Shown here: positions 24,587 to 32,578 of the stretch, piece by piece
How positions within the stretch are numbered: position 1 is the stretch's first letter
Layout of the letters: every line of letters starts with the position of its first letter
From: Streptomyces sp. SJL17-4
Lineage (GTDB): Bacteria; Actinomycetota; Actinomycetes; Streptomycetales; Streptomycetaceae
Length of the DNA stretch: 64,000 nt
Direction of reading: 5' to 3'
Assembly: GCF_036826855.1 (NCBI RefSeq)
Contig: NZ_CP104578.1
Location: forward strand, 2,356,001 to 2,420,000
Notes under the pieces: model-generated
The model's database searches: none
Told to the model about the DNA's origin: nothing
Seen by the model: only the letters and a program-made list of their open reading frames with translations
Program-made: the position numbers and the translations under genes

Positions 24587-25048
24587 GACGCCTCGTCCCG
24601 GGCGCCGGGCCGGAACCCGCGCCCCTCGTCACCCTCATGGACGTCCCGCCTCGACGGGCGCACGACGCGCACGACGCGCACGAGCCCGGTCACCGTCTCT
24701 CACCTGCGCCCCGCCTCTGCCCGTTCCGCCCTCCGGGTTCCCGCCCGTGGCACTGGAACGCCCGCGGCACCGGAACCCGAACCCTCGCACCCGGGCCGAA
24801 CGCCCAGGCAAGGTCAGCCTAACCGAACGGACACACGGCGGATACAGGGCACCGGGCTCCCCCGAGGGGCCGGCGGGTGGCACCACACCCTCGGCCGCGA
24901 ACTCCCCGTACCGCGACGGGGCTTCGGACGTGCGAGCAGGGGGCGATACTGATCACGGCAGTCGCTTCGCACCGGATCGGTCCTGGACACGGGCCGGTCG
25001 GGTGGGGGTGGGAACGCATCTTTGTCGATGTCTCCGAGGGGAGCCTTC
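24587..25048. other. 462-bp divergent intergenic region with an orphan iron box
   Basis: No credible gene is seen. Short 'cacgacgcg' direct repeats lie around 24660-24685, and a DmdR/IdeR-like iron box sits at 24809-24827, near the middle. Promoters for the DedA-like gene (minus) and the GPP34 gene (plus) should lie here. Confidence 0.65.
24809..24827. promoter_or_regulatory. Candidate DmdR1/IdeR iron box
   Basis: The minus strand reads TTCGGTTAGGCTGACCTTG. Against the 19-bp actinobacterial iron box TTAGGTTAGGCTAACCTAA this matches 15 of 19 positions, including the core GGTTAGGCT and ACCT. It lies about 220 bp from the start of each flanking gene, and no siderophore gene is directly adjacent. 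Confidence 0.6.
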
Positions 25049-25654
25049 ATGACCACGGCGAAAGACCTGTTCATCATCGCCATGGACCCGAGGTCGGACC
25101 ATGCAGTGGGCCAGGGGGACCTGTCGCTCGCACTCGCGGGAGCCGAGCTGATCGATCTCATCGGCGCCGGGACCGTCACCGTGGAGGACGACCGCATCGT
25201 GCCGGGCGAGCCGTCGGAGCCGGACGACCGACTCCTCGGCGAGGCCGCGGCGGAAGTCGCCCGGCAGGAGCCCTACGAGCTCGTCGAGGACTGGCTGTGG
25301 CGCCGCGGCCGCGACCTCTCGGCCGCGTACCGGACCGCGCTGGAGGGGGCCGGCGAGCTGACGCGGAAGCGCAGCGGTCGGCTGTCCTTCGGCCCCGAAC
25401 GCGTGGAACCCGCCGACACGCCCGCGAACCGCCGGGCCGCCGACCGCTGGGAGGAGAACGAACCCGTCCTGGTCGCCCTCGCCTCGGCCGTGGGCATCGA
25501 CAGCGGCCGGTCCGACGACGAGTCCGGTCTCGACGACGAGGCGGTGACGGCCGTGGTCGCCGTCGTCCACGACGCGGTGATGGAACTCGAAGCCGTACGT
25601 CAGAGGCGGACCATCGAGAACACCGCCTTCGCCAACATCTGGCGCGGCCCGTAA
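25049..25654 (+). CDS. GPP34 (GOLPH3/Vps74-like) family protein
   Basis: The 201-residue protein has the all-helical GPP34 pattern: 'DLSLALAGAELIDLIGAG' followed by 'TVTVEDDRIVPGEPSEPDD' and 'PYELVEDWLWRRG'. The eukaryotic family binds phosphatidylinositol 4-phosphate at the Golgi; Streptomyces genomes carry many cytosolic members whose role is unknown, possibly membrane association. The C-terminal part ('VVAVVHDAVMELEAVRQRR') is helical. The ATG at 25049 follows GAGGGGAG. A tandem repeat begins right after its stop. Confidence 0.82.
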   Translation: MTTAKDLFIIAMDPRSDHAVGQGDLSLALAGAELIDLIGAGTVTVEDDRIVPGEPSEPDDRLLGEAAAEVARQEPYELVEDWLWRRGRDLSAAYRTALEGAGELTRKRSGRLSFGPERVEPADTPANRRAADRWEENEPVLVALASAVGIDSGRSDDESGLDDEAVTAVVAVVHDAVMELEAVRQRRTIENTAFANIWRGP

Positions 25655-25660
25655 GCCGTA

Positions 25661-25751
25661 CCCCGGTCCCGGTCTCGGTCCCGACCCCGGTCTCGGTCCC
25701 GACCCCGGTCTCGGTCCCGGTCCCGGTCTCGGTCCCGGCCCGGGCCCCGGT
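25661..25751. repeat. Intergenic 18-bp tandem repeat
   Basis: Units such as 'ggtctcggtcccgacccc' with 6-bp sub-repeats 'ggtccc/ggtctc' repeat about five times between the GPP34 stop and the ArsR-like gene. There are no spacers, so it is a minisatellite and not a CRISPR array. It may hinder read-through. Confidence 0.85.
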
Positions 25752-25789
25752 TCTCTATCTCCAACCCGCGTTGTTCCTAGAATGGCCGA

Positions 25790-26503
25790 ATGGAGGACAC
25801 GCAGGACATCGACGCGATCGCCATGCTGCAGGATCCGGTACGGCGCCGCCTGTACGCGTACGTGGCGGCGCAGGGCCGCGAGGTCGGGCGCAACGAGGCC
25901 GCCGAGGCCGTCGGGGTGGCGCGCACGCTCGCCGCGCACCACCTGGACAAGCTGGCCGACGCCGGGCTCCTGGAGAGCGGCAGCCGCCGCCTGACGGGCC
26001 GCTCGGGGCCGGGAGCCGGCCGCCCCGCCAAGGTCTACACACGGGCGCGGGCCGAGCGGTCGGTGTCCCTGCCGGCCCGCGACTACCGCACCGCCGCCGA
26101 GCTGCTCGCCGAGGCCGCCGAACAGGCCGGACTGGACGCCGGGCTCTGCGCGGCCGCACGCCGCCGCGGCGAGGAGCTGCGCGGCTCGGAGGCGCCCTGC
26201 GGAGACCTGGAGGAGGCGATGAAGACGCTGGCGGCGCGCGGCTACGAACCGCACCTGGAGGCCGCCGAGGCCACCGGGACCCCCGAGGTCGCCGAAGACA
26301 TCAGAGACACCGCACTCGTCCTCCGTATGCGCAACTGCCCCTTCCACGCCGTCGCCGAACGCTTCCCGCCCCTCGTCTGCGGCATGAACCTCGCCCTGCT
26401 CGAAGGACTGCTGGGCACGGACGGCGCCGTACGCGCCCGCATGGACGCCCGGCCGGGCGAGTGCTGCGTAGTGGTCGAGACTTCTAAAAACAACGATCAT
26501 TGA
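25790..26503 (+). CDS. ArsR-like winged-helix regulator with a C-terminal Cys cluster (SufR-like)
   Basis: The 237-residue regulator has an N-terminal winged helix ('MLQDPVRRRLYAYVAAQG', then 'VARTLAAHHLDKLADAGLL'). A C-terminal metal-site pattern follows: Cys in 'RMRNCPFHAVAERFPPLVC' (Cys-x14-Cys) and 'ARPGECCVVVET'. This layout is shared with SufR-type and related repressors that carry an iron-sulfur cluster on three or four Cys. A further Cys pair lies in 'DAGLCAAARR' and 'EAPCGDLEE'. The start is ATG 25790. The next gene, a DUF3291 protein, begins 32 bp downstream and is its likely target. Confidence 0.8.
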   Translation: MEDTQDIDAIAMLQDPVRRRLYAYVAAQGREVGRNEAAEAVGVARTLAAHHLDKLADAGLLESGSRRLTGRSGPGAGRPAKVYTRARAERSVSLPARDYRTAAELLAEAAEQAGLDAGLCAAARRRGEELRGSEAPCGDLEEAMKTLAARGYEPHLEAAEATGTPEVAEDIRDTALVLRMRNCPFHAVAERFPPLVCGMNLALLEGLLGTDGAVRARMDARPGECCVVVETSKNNDH

Positions 26504-26535
26504 CATAGAAATCGACGGCGTGCTGGGATGAGGCC

Positions 26536-27027
26536 ATGACCACATCCCCGCACGCCGCCGCCCACCTCGCCCAACTCAACGTCGCCACACTCCTCCACCC
26601 CCTCGACGACCCGCGCGTGGCACCGTTCGTCGAGCTGCTCGATCCGGTCAACGCCGCCGCCGACGGCACACCCGGCTTCGTGTGGCGGCTGGTGGAGGAG
26701 GGCGAGGCCGACGCCACCGCCCTGCGCCCGGCGGGCGAGGACGTCATCGTCAACCTGTCGGTCTGGGAGACCCAGGAGGCCCTGTGGGACTTCGCCTACC
26801 GCAGCGGGCACCTGGAGGTGATGCGACGGCGCCGCGAATGGTTCGCACGGCACGTCGAGGCGCACCTGGTGCTGTGGTGGGTCCCCGCCGGACACCTCCC
26901 GACCGCCGACGAGGCCCTGGAGCGGCTGGCGGACCTGCGGACGAACGGCCCGTCCCCGCGCGCGTTCACCTTCGCCTCCTCCTACAGCGCCGCCGAGGCC
27001 GCACAGCACGACATGCGGCCCGCCTGA
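26536..27027 (+). CDS. DUF3291 domain protein (dimeric alpha-beta barrel, monooxygenase-like)
   Basis: The 163-residue protein has the DUF3291 layout: 'HLAQLNVATLLHPLDDPRV', 'FVELLDPVNAAADGTPGFV', then 'VNLSVWETQEALWDFAYRS', 'FARHVEAHLVLWWVPAGHL' and 'ADEALERLADLRTNG'. The fold is a ferredoxin-like barrel related to heme-degrading and antibiotic monooxygenases, but no activity is established. The ATG follows GGATGAGG. An unusually A/T-rich 30 bp just upstream ('tctaaaaacaacgatcattg') may hold a regulator site or a separate promoter. Confidence 0.8.
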   Translation: MTTSPHAAAHLAQLNVATLLHPLDDPRVAPFVELLDPVNAAADGTPGFVWRLVEEGEADATALRPAGEDVIVNLSVWETQEALWDFAYRSGHLEVMRRRREWFARHVEAHLVLWWVPAGHLPTADEALERLADLRTNGPSPRAFTFASSYSAAEAAQHDMRPA

Positions 27028-27069
27028 TGCGGACCCGCCGACCGGAACCCCGGCCGTCGAGCCACGGTT

Positions 27070-28611
27070 TCAGCCGGTATGACGGCCACTGCGCCGCCCG
27101 TCCGCCGAGGGGTGCGGAAGCTCCGTCCAGAGCTCCCCGCCTCTGCCGCCCGCCGTGGCCAGCCGCATCAGCGTGAGTGCCTTCGCCGGGAGCGGTTCCG
27201 TCCGCAGGGCGTGCAGATCCGCCGTGGCGGTGAGGTCCCGGGTGGCCGTCTCCAGGACCGTGCCGAGGGTCGTCGCGTCGCCGGCCAGTGGGCCGAGCGC
27301 GCCGGTGACCAGGCTGCCGAGGACCTTGCGACGGAGCACGGCCGGGTCGTCGTTCAGGAGGCGGCCTCTGACGGGCGGGGCCGGGACGCCGTGCCGGGCG
27401 AGGCGGGCGGGGCTGATGCGGATGTCGGCGAGGTCCCGGTAGACGAGGCGCCGGGTCCGGCCGTCGGCGTCGACGACGGCGAGCAGGTTCTGGCCGTGCG
27501 CCTCCAGGGCCACCCCGAGGTCGAGCAGCTCCAGACAGACTCCGAGGGCGAGGCGCGCGAACTCCACGACGCGATCGAGCCGTTCACCCGGTGTGCGCTC
27601 CGCGAGGACCTCGGGAAGGACCGCCACCGGAACGACCCGCTCCCCGGCCGCCCGGTCCGCGTGCACCTGCGGCGACTCACGCAGGAGCGCCGCCAGATCG
27701 GCCGTTCCCGCCCCCGCCGCGGCCACCGTGCGGGCGATGCGCAGCCGGCCGTCGAGCCTGCGGGCGAGCCCCTCGACGAACTCGGACGTCGCGAGGGAGT
27801 GGGTGACGGTGTACGCCGAGATGTCCCGCACGGTCGAGGTGAGTTGCGTGGTCAGCGAGGTCTTGATGTGGCGGTCGCCGCCCATGTCGAGCGTCCGCAG
27901 CGACAGCAGCGGATGGGCGTCCGGACCGGGCCGCAGCCCCAGGCCGGGAAGCACGTGCCGGGCCTGCCACGGGTGTACGGGGATCAGCACGGAGGAGCCG
28001 TCGCGCAGCTCGCGCGGCCACTCCCCCGACAACGACACCGCCGCGCCCTCGACCGGGGCGAGCCGCAGGGACACCACGGGCCGGTGCTCGGGGGCGTACG
28101 CGAGCTGCTCGGCGGCGGAGAATCCGGGCCGGGAGCGACAGCCCGGGTGGTACGGGTGCCCGTCGGTCTCGCCCTGCTCCCACTCCCACGGCTGGACGGG
28201 CGGCGCCGCTCGCCGAGGAGCCGTGCGGGAGAGGGCCAGCGAAGCGACACTGTGGTCGAGCTCGGCCGCCAGTCGCGTGCCCTGCGGAACGGCGAGAGCC
28301 GCCACCAGTTCAGCCGGATGGTCGTACCGGACCCCGGCCAGGTCGAGCCCGGACACCGACGCCGTGGTCGCCCAGGGGTCCGAGTGCGGCCCGCGCAGGC
28401 GCCGCCCGTCCTCCAGACGCAGGGTGACGCCCTCGCGGTCGGGCGTCCGCGTGGCGACCCAGGGAAGCGGCTCGTGCACGAGCCCCCGCCAGAGCCGGGT
28501 CAGCACGGCGGCCCTGGCGCCCGGAAGCTCCGCCGCGTACGCGGGCGTGAGTCCCGGGCGTACGGCGTCCAGCTCGGCTGCCAGGGTCCGCTCCGCGGCG
28601 GTTCGGCACAT
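27070..28611 (-). CDS. IucA/IucC-family NRPS-independent siderophore synthetase (minus-strand copy)
   Basis: The 513-residue enzyme has the NIS synthetase core: the ATP/substrate loop 'DGHPYHPGCRSRPGFS', 'LIPVHPWQARHVLPG', 'HIKTSLTTQLTSTVRDIS', and the FhuF-like C-terminal half with 'LDLGVALEAHGQNLLAVVD' and 'LVYRDLADIRI'. Such enzymes condense citrate or a dicarboxylate with an amine or alcohol using ATP. The Lys of the usual 'HPxxKxRxGF' is Cys here ('HPGCRSRPGF'), a notable change. It is divergent from a second NIS synthetase with 41 bp between them. No Shine-Dalgarno is visible before the ATG, so a leaderless message is possible. Confidence 0.9.
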   Translation of the reverse strand: MCRTAAERTLAAELDAVRPGLTPAYAAELPGARAAVLTRLWRGLVHEPLPWVATRTPDREGVTLRLEDGRRLRGPHSDPWATTASVSGLDLAGVRYDHPAELVAALAVPQGTRLAAELDHSVASLALSRTAPRRAAPPVQPWEWEQGETDGHPYHPGCRSRPGFSAAEQLAYAPEHRPVVSLRLAPVEGAAVSLSGEWPRELRDGSSVLIPVHPWQARHVLPGLGLRPGPDAHPLLSLRTLDMGGDRHIKTSLTTQLTSTVRDISAYTVTHSLATSEFVEGLARRLDGRLRIARTVAAAGAGTADLAALLRESPQVHADRAAGERVVPVAVLPEVLAERTPGERLDRVVEFARLALGVCLELLDLGVALEAHGQNLLAVVDADGRTRRLVYRDLADIRISPARLARHGVPAPPVRGRLLNDDPAVLRRKVLGSLVTGALGPLAGDATTLGTVLETATRDLTATADLHALRTEPLPAKALTLMRLATAGGRGGELWTELPHPSADGRRSGRHTG

Positions 28612-28652
28612 ACGGTTGTTCTATCGCGGTCGAACGCGATCCACACATACTG
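28612..28652. promoter_or_regulatory. 41-bp divergent promoter-operator between two siderophore synthetase genes
   Basis: The inverted repeat ATCGCG (28623-28628) with CGCGAT (28635-28640) is centred in this short gap. TAGAAC on the minus strand (28623-28618) ends 7 nt before the minus ATG, and CATACT on the plus strand (28646-28651) ends 8 nt before a plus ATG at 28659. Both spacings fit -10 boxes of leaderless transcripts with the repeat as a shared operator. No iron box is present. Confidence 0.45.
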
Positions 28653-30290
28653 ATGGCGATGGACGCACTCGCGCGGACCGCTGACGCACTGGCGGTGACG
28701 CCCCTGCTCAACTGCCTGCTCCGCGAGGCCGCGGACCCGGCGGCGGACACCGCCACGGACCCGCCCCGCAGGGGCGGCCCCGCCCCGTACGCCGTCCACC
28801 GGCTGCGGGTCAGCGGCCGCCTCCTGCGCGTCCGCCCCGGCCACCGCCCCTCCGCCCCCGAACTGTGGACGGGCCGCTCCTGGCGGAGCCTCCGCCACGC
28901 GGAGCTCGTCGACCTCGCCGTCCAGGAGATGTACGCGTCCACCGGCCGCGCCAACCCCGCCCTGGCCGCCGAGATGGCCGCCAGCCGCACCGCGGTCCAG
29001 GCCGTACTCGCCGCACGCGCCCGCGTGGCGCCGCCCGAGGACCCCTGGCTGCGCTCCGAACAGGCGCTGGTCATGGGCCACCCGTACCACCCGGCCCCCA
29101 AGGCGCGCATGGGCGAGGGCCCGGCAGCCGACTGGCTGCGCTACGCGCCCGAGGCGTACGCCCAGTTCCCGCTCGTCCTGCTCGGCGTACGCGAGGACGC
29201 GGTGGTCGAGGACGGTGACACCCGGGCCCTGGACACGCTCGGCGAGGCACCGCCGGGCTACCGGCTGCTTCCGGCCCACCCCTGGCAGCTCGCGCTCTCC
29301 GACCGCACCACGCGCGTGCGTACCGCCTTCGCCGAAGGCCGCCTCGTCCACCTGGGCATCACGCCCGGGGCCGCCCGGCCGACGTCCTCGGTCCGCACCC
29401 TGCACGTTCCCGGGGACGCCGCGCGGACCTCCGGAGCCGGGGAGGTCGGGAATGCCGGGAAGGCCGGGGAGCCCGGGAAGGCCGGGGACATGTTCCTGAA
29501 GTTCAGTCTCGACGTCCGGATCACCAACGACATCCGCCGGATGCGACGCCACGAGCTGCTCCAGGTCCGCCGCACCGACCCCGTCGTGACCGCCGCCTTC
29601 GCCGCCATGGACGGCCCGGCGTCCTGGCTCAGCGATCGCGGCTACCGCACGGTGGACGGCCTCTTCGAGACCTGCGCCGTCCTCGTCCGGGACGGCCTCG
29701 ACCGCCATCTGGCCCCCGGCTCGACCGCCGTGCTGGCCGCCGCGCTCGCGGAGGGCTTCCCCGGCAACCCCCTCGACCGGATCGGCGACCCCCGGCCCTG
29801 GTGGGCGGCGTATCTGCGGTGCGTCGTGGCGCCCGTCCTGGAGGCGTTCGCCCGCTTCGGCGTCGTCGTGGAGTGCCACCTGCAGAACACCCTGATCGCC
29901 GTGGACACCCACGGCACTCCCGTCCAGTCCGTCTTCCGCGACGCGGAGGGTGCCAAGACGATCCCCGAGATGCCGCGCTCGGCGGCCTGGCGGAGGCTCG
30001 TGTACTGCCTCGTCGTCAACAACCTCTCCGAGATCGCCGGCGCCCTCGCCCACCGCTTCCCGGGGTCCGCCGCCGCGCTGTGGGCGATGGCCCGCGCCGA
30101 GTTCGAGCGGGGCGGCCGGCTGCCCGCCCTCCCCGACATCAAGGCCCTGCTCGGCTCCCCCACCGTCCCGGGCAAGGCCAACCTGCTCTCCCGCTGGCTC
30201 CGCGCGGAGGGCACCGCGCCCCACTACCTCCCGGTGCCCAACCCCCTCACGACCGCCCAGACCTCCGAACGGCCTCGGCCCCGGCCCTGA
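28653..30290 (+). CDS. IucA/IucC-family NRPS-independent siderophore synthetase (plus-strand copy)
   Basis: The 545-residue enzyme has the complete NIS motif 'VMGHPYHPAPKARMG' with the Lys present, 'LLPAHPWQLALSD', 'MFLKFSLDVRITNDIRR' and the C-terminal 'VVVECHLQNTLIAVDTHG' with 'SVFRDAEGAK'. It is a paralogue of the divergent gene and may act before or after it on the same siderophore. A 9-bp repeat encodes 'NAGKAGEPGKAG' in the middle of the protein, next to the catalytic 'KFSL' strand. ATG 28653 is used; ATG 28659 is an equally good start and would suit a leaderless message. No amine-forming or export gene is adjacent. Confidence 0.9.
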   Translation: MAMDALARTADALAVTPLLNCLLREAADPAADTATDPPRRGGPAPYAVHRLRVSGRLLRVRPGHRPSAPELWTGRSWRSLRHAELVDLAVQEMYASTGRANPALAAEMAASRTAVQAVLAARARVAPPEDPWLRSEQALVMGHPYHPAPKARMGEGPAADWLRYAPEAYAQFPLVLLGVREDAVVEDGDTRALDTLGEAPPGYRLLPAHPWQLALSDRTTRVRTAFAEGRLVHLGITPGAARPTSSVRTLHVPGDAARTSGAGEVGNAGKAGEPGKAGDMFLKFSLDVRITNDIRRMRRHELLQVRRTDPVVTAAFAAMDGPASWLSDRGYRTVDGLFETCAVLVRDGLDRHLAPGSTAVLAAALAEGFPGNPLDRIGDPRPWWAAYLRCVVAPVLEAFARFGVVVECHLQNTLIAVDTHGTPVQSVFRDAEGAKTIPEMPRSAAWRRLVYCLVVNNLSEIAGALAHRFPGSAAALWAMARAEFERGGRLPALPDIKALLGSPTVPGKANLLSRWLRAEGTAPHYLPVPNPLTTAQTSERPRPRP

Positions 30291-30422
30291 CCGGGCTCCC
30301 GATCCGGGCCGTGGTCCCGTCCCCGACGCGCCCGGACCCCCCGTACCACGCGAGTGATCCCGTACCCCGGGACCCAGGGCAGCACGGTGATCCCCAACCG
30401 TCCCCCGCCTATCCTTCGACGC

Positions 30423-31751
30423 ATGTCCCTCCCCCTCCCTTCCCCGGGCGGCGGGCGTCTTTCGCCACGGGCCGCCGATGCCGCCGTGGCGGGTGTCGTC
30501 CTGCTCGTCGTCGCCGTCTGGACGCTCGTGTCCGCGCAGTACGCGAGTGAGCCCACCGGCCGTACGGTGCTCGGCTGGGTACTCATCCTGGTCGGGTGCG
30601 GAGCCCTGTACTTCCGACGGCGGCAGCCGGTCGCCGTCTCCGTCGTCACGCTGCTCGCGTGCGTCGTCTACTACCCGCTGTCCGCCCAGGACGGCCCGCT
30701 GATGATCGCCTTCGCACTCGCCCTGTACACGACCGCCGCCGAGGGCCGCTTCGCCGCCGCCGTCGCACTGGCCGCTGTCACCCTCCTCGCGGTCGGGCTC
30801 GGCGAGATCCGGCAGCGGCCGGGGCACCGGCAGATCGACGACACGTCGCTGGTCATGCTGGCCGGCTGGCTGATCAGCCTCGTCGCGGTGGGCCGGGCCC
30901 AGCGCACCCGGACCGCCTATCTGCACGAGGTGGAGCAGCGGGCGCTGGCCGCCGAGCGGGAGCAGGAGGCGCGGGCCCGGCAGAGCGCCACCGAGGAGCG
31001 GCTGCGGATCGCCCGGGAGGTGCACGACGTCCTCGGTCACAGCATCTCGCTGATCAACGTCCAGTCGGGCGCCGCGCTCCACCGCCTCGGCAAGGGGCCC
31101 GCCCCGGAGGCCGGGCTCGTCACCGCCACCGAGGCCCTGGAGGCGGTGAAGTCCACCAGCAAGGACGCGCTGCGCGAGTTGCGGGCGACCCTCGGGGTGC
31201 TGCGCCGTACCGACGAGCCGACACCGACGGCCCCGTCCTCCTCGGGTCTCGCGCTCCTCGGTGATCTCGTCGCACGCGCGCGTAGTGCCGGTCTCGATGT
31301 CCGTACGGACGTCACGGGCACGCCCGTACCCCTTCCGCCGCCCGTCGATTTGGCCGCGTACCGGATCGTGCAGGAGTCGCTGACGAACGTCACCCGCCAC
31401 GCGGGCGCGAGGACCGTCCGCATCGCCCTCGACTGGGGCACGGACGCGGTGCGGCTGCGGATCGCGGACGACGGCGAGGGCGCGCCGGAGGGTCGCCCCC
31501 TCGGCAGCGGTATCCGGGGCATGGCCGAGCGGGCCCGTGCGTTCGGCGGCGAGCTGAGCGCCGAGAATGGGGACGCCGGCGGTTTCCTGGTGGACGCGCG
31601 ACTGCCCCTCCCGGAACCCACGACGTCCGTACCCACGACGTCCGCACCCACGGCATCCACACCCACGCCGTCCGAACCCACCGCGTCCAAAGGCGACGCG
31701 TCCGAACCCACCGCATCCGACAGCGACGCGTCCGAGAGGGACCCCCGATGA
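30423..31751 (+). CDS. NarL-type sensor histidine kinase (HisKA_3)
   Basis: The 442-residue kinase has four to five N-terminal transmembrane helices (residues about 20-150), a coiled segment ('YLHEVEQRALAAEREQEAR'), the HisKA_3 box 'LRIAREVHDVLGHSISLIN', and an HATPase with 'IVQESLTNVTRHAGAR' and 'GSGIRGMAERARAF'. The last 43 residues are Thr/Ser/Pro/Asp repeats from a 15-bp tandem repeat, absent in usual members. The stop overlaps the ATG of the LuxR-type regulator (ATGA). The signal is unknown; cytochrome bd genes lie downstream, so a respiratory signal is conceivable. Confidence 0.9.
   Translation: MSLPLPSPGGGRLSPRAADAAVAGVVLLVVAVWTLVSAQYASEPTGRTVLGWVLILVGCGALYFRRRQPVAVSVVTLLACVVYYPLSAQDGPLMIAFALALYTTAAEGRFAAAVALAAVTLLAVGLGEIRQRPGHRQIDDTSLVMLAGWLISLVAVGRAQRTRTAYLHEVEQRALAAEREQEARARQSATEERLRIAREVHDVLGHSISLINVQSGAALHRLGKGPAPEAGLVTATEALEAVKSTSKDALRELRATLGVLRRTDEPTPTAPSSSGLALLGDLVARARSAGLDVRTDVTGTPVPLPPPVDLAAYRIVQESLTNVTRHAGARTVRIALDWGTDAVRLRIADDGEGAPEGRPLGSGIRGMAERARAFGGELSAENGDAGGFLVDARLPLPEPTTSVPTTSAPTASTPTPSEPTASKGDASEPTASDSDASERDPR
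31616..31735. repeat. 15-bp tandem repeat (eight units) in the histidine-kinase tail
   Basis: Eight 15-bp units near 'acccacgacgtccgt' run from 31616. The later units change to 'cagcgacgcgtccga'. They encode five-residue Thr/Ser/Pro/Asp-Ala-Ser repeats at the kinase C-terminus. Confidence 0.85.
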
Positions 31752-32416
31752 TCCGTGTCGTGCTCGCCGACGACCAGACCCTGGTCCGGGCCGGCTTCCG
31801 GTCGATCCTCTCCGACGAGGAGGACCTCGAGGTCGTCGGCGAGGCCGGGGACGGGGAGCAGGCGATCACGCTCGCCCGCGAACTGCGCCCGGACGTCGTC
31901 CTGATGGACATCCGGATGCCGGTCCTCGACGGCCTCGAAGCCACCCGCCGCATCACCGCCGACGAACGGCTCGAAGGGGTACGGGTGGTCATCCTGACCA
32001 CCTTCGACGCGGACGACCATGTGTACGGGGCGCTCCGCGCGGGCGCGTCGGGCTTCCTGGTGAAGGACACCGAGCCGATGGAGCTGCTGCACGCGGTGCG
32101 GGTCGTGGCGCGCGGCGACGCCCTGATCGCCCCGGCCGTGACCCGCCGTCTGATCGCCGAGTTCGCGGGCCGGGCCGACCGGCAGCCCGATCCGAGCCCC
32201 CGGCTCAACGCCCTCACCGAGCGGGAGCGCGAGGTCCTCGGCCTGGTGGGCGCCGGGCTCTCGAACGACGAGATCGCCGGCCGCCTCGTCCTGTCCCCCG
32301 CGACCGCGAAGACCCACGTCAGCAGGATCATGACCAAGCTGGCCGTACGGGACCGGGCGCAGCTGGTGATCCTGGCGTACGAGTCGGGGATGATCACGCC
32401 GGGCTGGCTGGCCTGA
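31748..32416 (+). CDS. NarL/LuxR-family response regulator
   Basis: The 222-residue regulator has a receiver with 'IRVVLADDQTLVRAGFRSI', phospho-Asp in 'DVVLMDIRMPVLDG', and Lys in 'GFLVKDTEPMELL'. The LuxR helix-turn-helix is 'LTEREREVLGLVGAGLSND' with 'LSPATAKTHVSRIMTKLAV'. It is coupled to the sensor kinase by ATGA overlap. The regulon is not visible; the next gene set is cydAB, 162 bp away. Confidence 0.93.
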   Translation: MIRVVLADDQTLVRAGFRSILSDEEDLEVVGEAGDGEQAITLARELRPDVVLMDIRMPVLDGLEATRRITADERLEGVRVVILTTFDADDHVYGALRAGASGFLVKDTEPMELLHAVRVVARGDALIAPAVTRRLIAEFAGRADRQPDPSPRLNALTEREREVLGLVGAGLSNDEIAGRLVLSPATAKTHVSRIMTKLAVRDRAQLVILAYESGMITPGWLA

Positions 32417-32578
32417 CCGGAGCAGGCCCCCTCGGCGGGGTCCCGACCCCTAGGTGAGGGGAACCGCTCGGCACAACTCACGGGGTACGCGCGCGTGGAC
32501 AGGCGCAACCGCTGGGGTACGGCGACTGTCCACCCGGGGGTGACGCCACGCCCCTGACCGTACGCCGACGCTGATCGG

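Noticed and set aside
24637..24822. A 61-codon plus-strand frame in the 462-bp gap before the GPP34 gene
   Set aside because: It starts in 'cacgacgcg' repeats, lacks a ribosome site, and overlaps the iron box.
25661..25751. Possible CRISPR array
   Set aside because: The 18-bp units are contiguous without unique spacers, and no cas genes are present.
27070..30290. A full siderophore or NRPS/PKS cluster around the two IucA/IucC genes
   Set aside because: No carrier-protein, adenylation, decarboxylase, acyltransferase or transporter genes are adjacent; only the two synthetases can be supported.
28500..31400. A 966-codon minus-strand frame opposite the NIS synthetase and histidine kinase genes
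   Set aside because: The plus-strand frames contain clear family motifs; this one does not.
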